64,000 nt of DNA from Candidatus Thorarchaeota archaeon (GTDB taxonomy: Archaea; Asgardarchaeota; Thorarchaeia; Thorarchaeales; Thorarchaeaceae), in the NCBI GenBank assembly GCA_021498125.1, contig JAIZWL010000001.1, positions 447,434 to 511,433 of the forward strand, given 5' to 3'. This document shows, piece by piece, positions 1 through 8,093 of this stretch. The translations under genes were made by a program, and so were the position numbers. The notes under the pieces are model-generated. The model was given only the letters and a program-made list of their open reading frames with translations. It did no database searches and was not told the DNA's origin. Position 1 is the first letter of the stretch. Every line of letters begins with the position of its first letter.

Positions 1-1737
1 TCTCAGGTTGCGCTCTGGACCTTTAGTACCCATGGTAGTCTTACCCGGTATCCCACCGACCCCCCTGATCGACCTGATGGCGCTGGTCTCTTCTCTCTCC
101 GCGACATTGATGCACCTTATGGTATGGAGACCTCAACAGCCCGTGATGCTAATGGGGATCATCTTGTTAATCCTGTTCTCTATGAAGAGGAGAGTACCCA
201 CCATCGTATCGAGAGCACCGAGAACCTTGAAGCGGCCATCGGAGATATCGGGTCGCCAATCGTAATCATAACGGCATGTCTTCTAGGGGGGACACGTCTT
301 CCTAGTATGATGATGGAACATGGTGCAGTTGCAGTCATGGCATCTCCTAGGACAGTCTATTTCCAGCCAGCGGCGATGCTCTCCCTTCTCGTGATGAAGA
401 GTCTGACAGAGGGAACAGATACTGGGTACGCACTCAGTCACGCTCTGTCAACAATATCTACTGACTATACTGATCCATTCCCCAGTGGTGACCCACGCGA
501 TTATGCGAACCAACACATACTCTATGGTGATCCCGGTGTCCATCTCTACGAGCCTGGCTCTACACCACGAGTGACTGCTCTCAATCCCAACACACTGTCC
601 ATCAATGGTCATGTTCCCAGCCATGGTCTTCCCGATGTTGCCGCATTGGGCTCGACCGACTATCTTCCCACAGCATTAGAACATAATGCGATCAGTTTTG
701 ATTTTTACAATGCCGCTAACTTTTCAGAGTTTGTCCGGTTCATAAGCCTCCGCCGGACGGTCATTATTGAACCCGGCACTATTAGTTCATTTTCTACTCT
801 TCTCGCACAAAACCGTGACGCATTAAGTTCCTTTGTCACGAGTGGCGGCACACTCGTTGCATTGGGGGTGACCTCTTCAATTACTTGGCTCCCGTGGTCT
901 GTGACCTATAATTCAACATCGACCAGTCAAAATGTCACAATTCTTGATCCGGGCCATCCACTAGTATCAGTTCCGAATGTATTGTCAACCGGGCTTTCTT
1001 ACAGTGGGATGTTCACACGATTCTGGGCAAACTTCACAGTATTAGCCGAGTCACCCTCCGGTGATCCCGTGCTCATCGCTTCCACAATTGGATTTGGTAA
1101 GGTGGCATTGACCACAATTAATCCTTCCACCTCATTGCGTGACTCATTTATTGAGAATGTAGTATCTTGGAGTAGCCAACCATCCATCATACTTGAAAAG
1201 ATAACCCTGAGCGAATATGTGATCTGGGGTGGCGATCACTTTACCATCACTCTCTATCTCGATGATGGTCGTGGTCATGGGCTCTCTGGTGCGACTCTTC
1301 GTGTCCTGATCAATGATACTGATGTATCGACCATGATCCATGAGGAAGGATCTGGTATCTACACCATTGCCATATCATCCGACTGGACCAATCAGCACCA
1401 AGGTATCTTCTGTCTGGAGGTTTATGCATCTAAGACCGGATATGATACACTTACTGCATTTCTTCCAAAGTTTGTCTATATCCGTCCCTCTCCATGGTTG
1501 GCCATTGGTGTCGTGGGTGGAGTCTTTGCACTCTTCGTGGGATTGTATGTATACAGGAAACGTAAACTCGGTGAGCCCCTCTTCGAACTCAGGCGTCCGA
1601 AAAAGCCTAAGCCGCGCCGCACCTCAGGATTTGTTTCCTCTTCCCGTCCTATCTCAAAAGAGGAGGCCGAGCGTTTAAGGAAAGAACGTGAGAAGAAAGA
1701 ACGCGAACGCGATCTCAAAGACTATTTTGGAGTGTGA
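1..1737 (+). CDS. Membrane-anchored gingipain (C25)-like cysteine peptidase, 5' truncated
   Basis: The frame is open from the first base of the window, so the N-terminus is missing. What remains carries the caspase-like C25 signature: a His-Gly (THGSLTRYP, about codons 11-19) and then ITACLLGG, followed by an MMMEHGAVAVMASPR stretch of the kind found after the catalytic Cys in gingipains. Next come a GATase-like beta/alpha region (SSFVTSGGTLVALGV), an Ig-like beta region, one transmembrane helix (SPWLAIGVVGGVFALFVGLY) and a cytoplasmic Lys/Arg/Glu-rich tail. The topology suggests an externally facing, C-terminally anchored protein. Family assignment rests on motifs only; substrate and activity are unknown. 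Confidence 0.65.
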   Translation, partial: SQVALWTFSTHGSLTRYPTDPPDRPDGAGLFSLRDIDAPYGMETSTARDANGDHLVNPVLYEEESTHHRIESTENLEAAIGDIGSPIVIITACLLGGTRLPSMMMEHGAVAVMASPRTVYFQPAAMLSLLVMKSLTEGTDTGYALSHALSTISTDYTDPFPSGDPRDYANQHILYGDPGVHLYEPGSTPRVTALNPNTLSINGHVPSHGLPDVAALGSTDYLPTALEHNAISFDFYNAANFSEFVRFISLRRTVIIEPGTISSFSTLLAQNRDALSSFVTSGGTLVALGVTSSITWLPWSVTYNSTSTSQNVTILDPGHPLVSVPNVLSTGLSYSGMFTRFWANFTVLAESPSGDPVLIASTIGFGKVALTTINPSTSLRDSFIENVVSWSSQPSIILEKITLSEYVIWGGDHFTITLYLDDGRGHGLSGATLRVLINDTDVSTMIHEEGSGIYTIAISSDWTNQHQGIFCLEVYASKTGYDTLTAFLPKFVYIRPSPWLAIGVVGGVFALFVGLYVYRKRKLGEPLFELRRPKKPKPRRTSGFVSSSRPISKEEAERLRKEREKKERERDLKDYFGV

Positions 1738-1831
1738 AATGCGCAATTTAGCTATAGATTAGACCCTAAATGACAACAAGATTTTATAGCATCGCAAAAC
1801 GACTAATCATTACTCCAAGAGGGTTCTAGTA

Positions 1832-2194
1832 ATGTCGAGTCGTGTCGAACGAATCAATGCAGCAATCCGGGACTTTGACACCGTGCCGGGTGTTGAGGGT
1901 GCCGCTCTTGTATCAATTGATGGACTGATGATTGCCTCAGCTCTTCCAGAGAGCGAAGAGGGGCGAGTCGCTGCAATTAGTGCTGCAATGTTATCACTTG
2001 GAGAAAAGGCCACAAGTGAACTCAATCGTGGTACTCTTCAGGAAATCTATGTCAAGGGTGATCGTGGGTATACGCTTCTCACAGCAGTGGGTGATACAGC
2101 TCTATTGCTTGTCCTAGCAAGGGCTGAAGCACAGCTTGGTCTCATCTTTGTTGATATGAAGCGGATGGCAGAGACTCTAGTAGAAATCCTGTAG
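1832..2194 (+). CDS. Roadblock/LC7 domain protein
   Basis: This 120-residue protein is a single roadblock/LC7 domain: an N-terminal helix, VEGAALVSIDGLMIASALP as the first strand-turn-strand, a central helix with AAISAAMLSLGEKA, and the closing strands (YTLLTAVGDTALLLVLA) before a last helix. Roadblock proteins in prokaryotes usually act as dimeric partners or regulators of MglA/Ras-type GTPases. No GTPase gene is adjacent, but an MglA-like one lies at 9323 and Rab-like ones near 48.6 and 50.4 kb. The ATG follows a gene that ends 94 bases upstream and is transcribed in the same direction. The partner is inferred, not shown. Confidence 0.85.
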   Translation: MSSRVERINAAIRDFDTVPGVEGAALVSIDGLMIASALPESEEGRVAAISAAMLSLGEKATSELNRGTLQEIYVKGDRGYTLLTAVGDTALLLVLARAEAQLGLIFVDMKRMAETLVEIL

Positions 2195-2202
2195 ACATCT
2201 GA

Positions 2203-3450
2203 CTAGTGCTGATGCTCTTTCAATCTCTCTACTATTGTATTTACCACACGTCTTGCGATCTCACTCTTTGGTGCAAGCGGAATCTTCTCAATGAGCCCCT
2301 TCTCTCCCACGATGAGGACCTCGTTAGTGTCAGTACCAAAGGCCACTCCTGATCGTTGTGCGTCATTCCCTATTACGAGGTTGCAGATCTTTGCATCTAT
2401 CTTTTTCCGGGCTCTCTCTACAAGCTCCTCATCAGTCACTCCTGACTCCACTTTGAATCCGACAATGAAGAGATCTTTCTGATGATGTCTGGCAGCGTCT
2501 ATCACCTTTTCAGTAGGCACCAGCTCAATCGAGTACTTCTCTCCTGAGGGTCTCTTTCGATCTTCTGTCTGCGCAGGCGTAAAGTCAAGAATTGCCGCAG
2601 CGGAGATCAATGCATCCACTCTGACTCGGTCCAGTGCGGCTATGACTGCATCAAGCATCTCCTTGGAGGTTTCTACATGTACTGTCTCAGCTAGAGTCGG
2701 GGGGGTGAGGCATGTTGGCCCTAAGATGAGGGTGACGGTTCCTCCTCTGAGTAGAATCTCCTTTGTAATTGCAATCCCCATCTTTCCCGATGAAGGGTTT
2801 GTGATGAATCGTACTCGATCAATCCATCCCCGAGTAGGACCTGCTGTCACGACAAAGTGTTTTCCCACAAGATCGTTCGGCCCCAATGTTGCAAGTACAT
2901 AATCCACTATTGTATTCACATCGGGAATCTTGGCCTTTGCCTCCTCCATTCGCGGATTGATTATGCGGACATTGAGCTGTTGGAGTTTTTGTAGGTTGTC
3001 CAAGACGGCAGGGTGTTCGTACATTGATTTGTGCATGGCAGGAACAATGATGACTGGTATCCCTGCACCGATCGCTGATGAGAGGGTCGTGGTCACCGGT
3101 GTGTCGTCAATGCCATTGGCCACCTTTCCGATCGTATTGGCAGTGGATGGGGCAACGAGCACAAGATCAACGTGGTCTGCGTGCTTTCCAGCAAGCGTCA
3201 CATGCTCTATCTGTCCGGTCAGCTCCGTGACCACCGGGTTCCCTGTGGCCCATTCAAGAGCATACGGATGGATGATTTTCTGTGCGCTATTGCTCATGAT
3301 CGGATAGACCTCAGCTCCGTGTCGCATGAGGGCTCGTGCAAGTGCTACCGATTCGACAGCAGCTACGCTTCCAGTGACGCACAGTGCTATTTTTTTCCCA
3401 TCAAGGATTTTGCTCTTGCTTCCAATTATCAACTTGGATGTATGTTCCAT
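2203..3450 (-). CDS. coaBC: Bifunctional phosphopantothenoylcysteine decarboxylase / phosphopantothenate-cysteine ligase
   Basis: CoaBC joins cysteine to 4'-phosphopantothenate and decarboxylates the product to phosphopantetheine. The N-terminal half is the flavoprotein CoaC (KIALCVTGSVAAVES, then VLVAPSTANTIGKVANG and a VPAMHKSMYEHP segment). The C-terminal half is CoaB, with VTAGPTRGWIDRVRFITN and PSSGKMGIAI, followed by VGFKVE and a late IGNDAQRSG segment. The length (about 415 residues) is normal. An ATG at 3450 is preferred; a TTG two codons upstream (3456) is possible. It faces the pantoate kinase, phosphopantothenate synthetase and ketopantoate reductase genes, so four steps of CoA synthesis lie within 5 kb. 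Confidence 0.95.
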   Translation of the reverse strand: MEHTSKLIIGSKSKILDGKKIALCVTGSVAAVESVALARALMRHGAEVYPIMSNSAQKIIHPYALEWATGNPVVTELTGQIEHVTLAGKHADHVDLVLVAPSTANTIGKVANGIDDTPVTTTLSSAIGAGIPVIIVPAMHKSMYEHPAVLDNLQKLQQLNVRIINPRMEEAKAKIPDVNTIVDYVLATLGPNDLVGKHFVVTAGPTRGWIDRVRFITNPSSGKMGIAITKEILLRGGTVTLILGPTCLTPPTLAETVHVETSKEMLDAVIAALDRVRVDALISAAAILDFTPAQTEDRKRPSGEKYSIELVPTEKVIDAARHHQKDLFIVGFKVESGVTDEELVERARKKIDAKICNLVIGNDAQRSGVAFGTDTNEVLIVGEKGLIEKIPLAPKSEIARRVVNTIVERLKEHQH

Positions 3451-3759
3451 CAGCAATCCCAGCAGTTCTCTACATTATTCCCTGATAAAGAGACCGCGCG
3501 CTCAGAAAAAAGAATATTTGTGGCTTTATACTATATAGTTCTCTCCTGTATTGATGGTGCCCTCTCATTGGTGACTTTGACCGCTATTTCAGCAGAGTTT
3601 GAGTTTGGGAAAGGCATATATGAGCGGAAGAGGTTTTGCCATCATGCACTGCAATTGATGCCCACGTGAACAGTCAATGAATTCATTGAACTTGACTACT
3701 TCGGAGGAGTCCTCACTTCGCAGGGCATCGCGATCCTTGGATATGGTGGGTGTGGAAAT
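3451..3759. other. Divergent intergenic region between coaBC and an unknown gene
   Basis: About 300 bases between divergent genes. I see no convincing coding frame. It contains an AT-rich TATA-like stretch (CTTTATACTATATAG, about 3524-3538) that could serve coaBC on the minus strand, and a purine-rich GGTGGG at 3745-3750 that may act as ribosome binding site for the downstream TTG start. Confidence 0.4.
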
Positions 3760-4596
3760 TTGGCCAACCTTCCTGTTGACTGGCAATCGGTACTAGAACA
3801 GTATTCACCTGAGAAGCGAGCACGCTTCAAAGCCTATGCCAGTGTAATCTCTGAACTCAACACCCCTGTCCAGTCACTATTCGTCTTGGATAACGATAAC
3901 GAGTTTGATACTTTCAAAAGGGATTTTGACGAGTTCCTCTCAGTCAGTGGTCATATTGAAGAACGTGTCTCCCCTTACCATGTAGTCCGCATGGGTTATG
4001 ATGGTGACATGCTCGATGACATGTTTCGTCTGGTCATCTCGAGTGAGGCTAAGAACTTCGAGCCGACAAAGATCTCTGCTGACGAACTGTACTCCAAGCA
4101 GGCTATCTTCTCACACCTCTATAAAACCATCTCGAAGGAAAAGTTCCTTCTCTTTCACATTACCGAATTTCCACTTGCCTATTACTTTGAGAACGCAGTC
4201 ACGGTTGATGTTGAAGAACTTGCAGATGTTCTCGATCCGGGCCTTCATGATGAGACCGTTCTGCGATACCTTAATGACCTGCGTACTCAGGGTGCTGAAG
4301 AGCACAGAAAGACCTACAGCTTCTTCTATCGTATCAGTACATCTCTACTGATGGAACTATCTAATGCTTTTCTTGTCGCTCCTACAAGTGGCCTCAGTAG
4401 ACATCTGGTTGTCACAAGCTGGCGGACTCAGACTCTTCTTCTTGGATTCAGTCCTCTTACTTGGTCGTCAGGAAGTTTCAAGGTCTACGATCTCAGTGGT
4501 CGTGACATTGATGCGCGTTGGGCCTATCCCGCGCCTCCCACTAACGATCCACGTGAGAAAGGGTATGTCAGTCTTGTTCCGATCGGCAATGACTAA
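3760..4596 (+). CDS. Hypothetical protein, family not recognised
   Basis: A 278-residue soluble protein with ordinary codon use, no signal peptide, no membrane segment and no Cys-rich motif. The N-terminal part looks helical and charged (DWQSVLEQYSPEKRARFKAY); the C-terminal third has beta-rich text (LLLGFSPLTWSSGSFKVYDL). The only usable start is TTG at 3760: the frame is open upstream to 3670 but contains no ATG or GTG. It lies between coaBC and the pantoate kinase gene and may simply share their neighbourhood. I do not assign a function. Confidence 0.7.
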   Translation: MANLPVDWQSVLEQYSPEKRARFKAYASVISELNTPVQSLFVLDNDNEFDTFKRDFDEFLSVSGHIEERVSPYHVVRMGYDGDMLDDMFRLVISSEAKNFEPTKISADELYSKQAIFSHLYKTISKEKFLLFHITEFPLAYYFENAVTVDVEELADVLDPGLHDETVLRYLNDLRTQGAEEHRKTYSFFYRISTSLLMELSNAFLVAPTSGLSRHLVVTSWRTQTLLLGFSPLTWSSGSFKVYDLSGRDIDARWAYPAPPTNDPREKGYVSLVPIGND

Positions 4597-4691
4597 TATT
4601 CGGTATCGCTATATACATGTATATACTATCTTCATGTTGTATAGTTAAAGTCTATATACCCTTAGTTCTCTTCACTTACTTGGAATGCACC

Positions 4692-5609
4692 TTGAGAATC
4701 TACACGAATGAGGCACAGGCCTTTGTACCTGGACATATTACAGGTATTTTCAGGATCTTCGATGAATGCGAGGATCCATTGCGATGTGGGTCTCTGGGTG
4801 CTGGGTTCTCCATTCAGGCAGGGACGATCACTAAAGTCCTTCTCGAAGAGGCTACTAGTACGGATGTTGTTGTTACCTACAACAATCAGGTGATTGATGC
4901 TCCAGTGACAGAAACCGTGGTGCGCGATATGTTGGCTGACTATGATGAACATTGGCGGGTGAGTGTGACCCACATCTCAGACCTGCCCATCGGTGTTGGT
5001 TTTGGCGCATCCGGTGCGGGTTCGCTGGGCACCGCTATTGCATTAGGCCGACTGCTTGATGTGAATATGTCACTGGAGACCGCTGGTCAATATGCTCATA
5101 GAGCAGAGGTGAAAAACCATACAGGTCTCGGTGATGTGATCGCCCAGACTGTTGGTGGGGTAGAAGTCCGTTGCCGACCTGGTGCTCCCGGTGTTGGTAG
5201 GGTGATTCATTTGCCTCCGCCCAACGGTGAACATGTAGTACTGGCTGGTCGTCCTGGTATTCAGACGAAGGAGATCCTGACTAGCTCTACCGCACGCGAG
5301 AGCATTAATACAACAGGGGATCAACTCATCTCACGGTTGATAGACAATCCCTCTCTGGAGTCCTTAATTGCCTACTCAAAAGAGTTCGCAACAGCTAGCG
5401 GTCTCATGACCTCACGGGTCCATGCGGCACTGAACGACCTGTGGCATGCAGGCTTTGATAAGGCCAGTATGGTCATGCTTGGGGATTCGGTCTTTACATT
5501 TTGTGATGAACCGGATGTTGTTCGTGTTCATAAAATTCTCTCAAGGCATTGGGCTGACTCTGAGATACTTGTGACATCTATTGCAGAACATGGTGGAGGC
5601 TTGGTCTAA
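4692..5609 (+). CDS. Pantoate kinase (GHMP family), archaeal CoA pathway
   Basis: Phosphorylates pantoate to 4-phosphopantoate, the first step of the archaeal route to phosphopantothenate. GHMP-kinase features are the early AQAFVPGHITGIF segment, the glycine-rich ATP loop DLPIGVGFGASGAGSLG (about residues 97-113) and HTGLGDVIAQTVGGVEVR. The conserved region begins almost at TTG 4692 (encoding LRIYTNEAQ), so the longer frame from 4617 is unlikely to be the true N-terminus. The length of about 305 residues fits the family. It is directly followed by phosphopantothenate synthetase in the same frame, separated by a single TAA, and then by panE. Confidence 0.88.
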   Translation: MRIYTNEAQAFVPGHITGIFRIFDECEDPLRCGSLGAGFSIQAGTITKVLLEEATSTDVVVTYNNQVIDAPVTETVVRDMLADYDEHWRVSVTHISDLPIGVGFGASGAGSLGTAIALGRLLDVNMSLETAGQYAHRAEVKNHTGLGDVIAQTVGGVEVRCRPGAPGVGRVIHLPPPNGEHVVLAGRPGIQTKEILTSSTARESINTTGDQLISRLIDNPSLESLIAYSKEFATASGLMTSRVHAALNDLWHAGFDKASMVMLGDSVFTFCDEPDVVRVHKILSRHWADSEILVTSIAEHGGGLV

Positions 5610-6422
5610 ATTAGCGATATTGAGGTTCCCCCCGATCATCCCCGCAAGGTATCCCTTGATATCAGACACCGACTGATCGAGGGTTTCCACCAGAATGTAG
5701 TTGCTACAGCCGGGCTTCTTGCCCATGGTCGCGGAGAGGCCTTTGATTATCTCATTGGGGAGAGGACGACCGAGAACGCACGGATCGCAGCACGAACTGC
5801 TGTTGCGGCGATGCTTCTGGCCGAACATCCTGTCATCAGTGTAAACGGGAATGCCTGTTCGCTTGTGCCCACGGAGCTTGTAGAACTATCACAACTCACC
5901 GGAGCCCCATTGGAGATCAATCTGTTCTATTACCGTAAGGAACGAGAAGATGCTATATTGACGGCGCTGCGGGAAGCAGGCGCAGATACGATACTTGGGA
6001 CTGCTGATCGGCCATCCACCACTATTCCCGAGTTGAGTAGTAACCGGCGCAAGGTCGATCCTGACGGGATTGCCAAGGCGGATCTGGTACTTGTCCCTCT
6101 TGAGGATGGCGATCGTACTGAGGCATTGCGTCGTATAGGTAAGAGAGTGGTCACCATTGACCTGAATCCCATGAGCCGGACCGCACTCTTTTCACACATT
6201 ACTATTGTCGATAATATTGTGCGCGCACTCCCACTAATGGTCGAGTTCGCTCGTGAGCTAAAGGACTCCACAAAAGATGAACTAACAGCAATGATATCCG
6301 CGTTTGATAATTCACAGAATCTACGTGAGGCGATTACACTGATTCTCACTCATCTTCAAGAACAATCACTGACCATCGCTGAGGCTCTGACGAAGGGCTC
6401 TCTTACAACAGGAGGTCAATAA
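5610..6422 (+). CDS. 4-phosphopantoate-beta-alanine ligase (archaeal phosphopantothenate synthetase), non-canonical start
   Basis: Condenses 4-phosphopantoate with beta-alanine. Family hallmarks are PPDHPRKVSL at the N-terminus, GLLAHGRGEAFDYLIGERTT, the VSVNGNACSLVP segment, LEINLFYYR, VPLEDGDRTEAL and ITIVDNIVRALP. The first ATG in frame (5811) lies inside the conserved domain and would remove about 67 residues including the HGRGEAFDYL block, so the protein must start earlier. Between the upstream TAA (5607-5609) and 5811 there is no ATG, GTG or TTG. ATT at 5610, 10 bases after a GGAGG (5595-5599), or ATT at 5619 are the candidates. The function is secure; the start is not. Confidence 0.88.
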   Translation: MSDIEVPPDHPRKVSLDIRHRLIEGFHQNVVATAGLLAHGRGEAFDYLIGERTTENARIAARTAVAAMLLAEHPVISVNGNACSLVPTELVELSQLTGAPLEINLFYYRKEREDAILTALREAGADTILGTADRPSTTIPELSSNRRKVDPDGIAKADLVLVPLEDGDRTEALRRIGKRVVTIDLNPMSRTALFSHITIVDNIVRALPLMVEFARELKDSTKDELTAMISAFDNSQNLREAITLILTHLQEQSLTIAEALTKGSLTTGGQ

Positions 6423-6424
6423 CT

Positions 6425-7408
6425 ATGCATGTGGTAATAATGGGTGCAGGAGCCATCGGTAGTCTCTATGGTGGCCTACTCAGTCTCTCTGGCATTGATG
6501 TCACCCTTGTTGGACGACCTCCTCACGTGAGTCGTATTCGTTCTTCAGGTCTTGTCATATCAGGTGTGCTGGGTGATCATACTGCACATCCTAAGGCAAT
6601 TGATGATCCTACGAATATAGACCATGCTGATTTCGTGTTCATCACAACCAAGTCGTACGACACGGTTGCAGCCGCGCGGGCGGTCCGCCATCTTGTCGAT
6701 AATGGTGCTGCGCTCGTCGTGTTGCAAAATGGTCTTGGTACCGAAAGACTGGTAGAGCAGGATCTTGGTACACAACGGGTGCTGCGCGCTACGACTTGCA
6801 TGGGTGCGCAATTGGTTGAACCCGGACATGTTCATATCACTGGTACTGGTATCACCGAGATTGGTTCGCATCATGATGAGAACCGTGCATTAGTAGAATC
6901 AGTCGTGGCCATTATCAAGGCTGCTGGTTTCCATGCGCGAAGTTCTGAGAATATGGATGGCGTGGTGTGGACCAAGACGCTCGTCAATTGTGGAATCAAT
7001 CCCGTTGGCGCACTGACCGGATTGACCAATGGGGAGATCTACCAAAATAAGATGTTACGCGGTCTTGTGATCAGTCTCATCAATGAGACCATGTCCGTAG
7101 TGGACGCACTTGGTGTGACCCTGACGACTGACGATCCTATTCGCTATACGCTTGGGACTGCAAAGGCAACTGGTGCAAATCTCAACTCAATGCTCCAAGA
7201 CATTCTTGCAAGTAAACGTACAGAGATCGACTATATCACTGGTGCAGTAATTGAGATCGCTCGTGAATTGGGGATCTCTTTACCCGTGAGCGAAACAGTC
7301 TATGCGCTGGTCAAGGCACTTGAGGCCAAGAAGGTCGGTACTGCTGCTCTATCATCAGATTTCGTCTCTGTGGAAGATCTTGTTCATGTGCTAGCAGTCA
7401 CCAACTAG
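6425..7408 (+). CDS. panE: Ketopantoate reductase (2-dehydropantoate 2-reductase)
   Basis: Reduces ketopantoate to pantoate with NAD(P)H, supplying the substrate of the pantoate kinase encoded just upstream. The N-terminal Rossmann motif MGAGAIGSLYGGLL is followed by VFITTKSYDT, VVLQNGLGTE and the C-terminal helical domain with WTKTLVNCGINPVGALTG and the SMLQDILASKRTEIDYITGA signature that carries catalytic and binding residues of the family. The length of 327 residues is usual. The ATG lies two bases after the preceding stop, and an AGGAGG (6411-6416) sits just upstream, so translation is probably coupled with the synthetase gene. Confidence 0.93.
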   Translation: MHVVIMGAGAIGSLYGGLLSLSGIDVTLVGRPPHVSRIRSSGLVISGVLGDHTAHPKAIDDPTNIDHADFVFITTKSYDTVAAARAVRHLVDNGAALVVLQNGLGTERLVEQDLGTQRVLRATTCMGAQLVEPGHVHITGTGITEIGSHHDENRALVESVVAIIKAAGFHARSSENMDGVVWTKTLVNCGINPVGALTGLTNGEIYQNKMLRGLVISLINETMSVVDALGVTLTTDDPIRYTLGTAKATGANLNSMLQDILASKRTEIDYITGAVIEIARELGISLPVSETVYALVKALEAKKVGTAALSSDFVSVEDLVHVLAVTN

Positions 7409-7411
7409 TTC

Positions 7412-8089
7412 TCAGTACATCATTCCCTTAGCCATTCTGTATGAGAGTTGAGCGGCCTGTTTGGCATTACCAATTATTGCCTGCATATGACCTGCAAGTG
7501 CGATCTCAAAGTCGAGATCGGAGATTCGTTTGAGTGAGGCGACCAATTGTTTCATGCTTCCCGTTGGAAAGTCTACCCTGCCAAAACTGCCTCCTGGAAA
7601 CATTGTGTCCCCAGTAAGCAGAACTCCAAGTCTTTCTTCTTGGAGGCACACACTCCCAATAGAATGGCCCGGCGTATGAAGGACCTTCAACTTGACCTCT
7701 CCAAAGTCAAGAACATCCCCTTCCTTCATGGGCATATCGATCTTGAGGGGCGGCAGGTCAACTCCAAATGAGGCACCTAATGTCAGCGTCATGTCGCCTG
7801 AGTTGATCATGTCGGCTTCTTTTTGGTGTAGGTATATGTGTGGGTCTCCATGTTGTAGTATCGATGGGACTCCTCCGATATGATCAATGTGGCTATGGGT
7901 CAGGATGATGTCGGTGATATCTTTGAAGGAACAGCCAACCTGCTGAAGTTCTCTGTCTATTTGGTCCGCATTCCTTCCAGTACCAGTATCCACGAGTATC
8001 TTGAACTCCTCGGTATCGATGAAGACGATATTGCTATCAAAGCTCATGCTGGTCCTGAAATATATTGGACCTATGATTCTCTCAAACAC
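7412..8089 (-). CDS. Metallo-beta-lactamase fold hydrolase
   Basis: A 225-residue protein of glyoxalase II / MBL-fold type. The zinc ligands are readable: THSHIDHIGG (HxHxDH), LHTPGHSIGSV, LLTGDTMFPGG with the bridging Asp, and LAGHM near the C-terminus. It has no extra domain, so the substrate (thioester, phosphodiester or lactone) cannot be told from sequence. It lies 4 bases downstream of the class V aminotransferase gene on the same strand, so the two are probably cotranscribed; a hydroxyacylglutathione-like or persulfide-related role is possible but speculative. Confidence 0.88.
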   Translation of the reverse strand: MFERIIGPIYFRTSMSFDSNIVFIDTEEFKILVDTGTGRNADQIDRELQQVGCSFKDITDIILTHSHIDHIGGVPSILQHGDPHIYLHQKEADMINSGDMTLTLGASFGVDLPPLKIDMPMKEGDVLDFGEVKLKVLHTPGHSIGSVCLQEERLGVLLTGDTMFPGGSFGRVDFPTGSMKQLVASLKRISDLDFEIALAGHMQAIIGNAKQAAQLSYRMAKGMMY

Positions 8090-8093
8090 AGTG

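Noticed and set aside
2291-3307. Long plus-strand frames opposite coaBC
   Set aside because: They are frame shadows of a secure minus-strand gene, with Ser/Arg/Thr-rich text and no motif.
5607-5609. Stop-codon recoding (TAA as sense) to explain the two missing starts
   Set aside because: Many other genes in the window end cleanly at TAA, so a recoded genetic code is not supported; rare initiation or local error is simpler.
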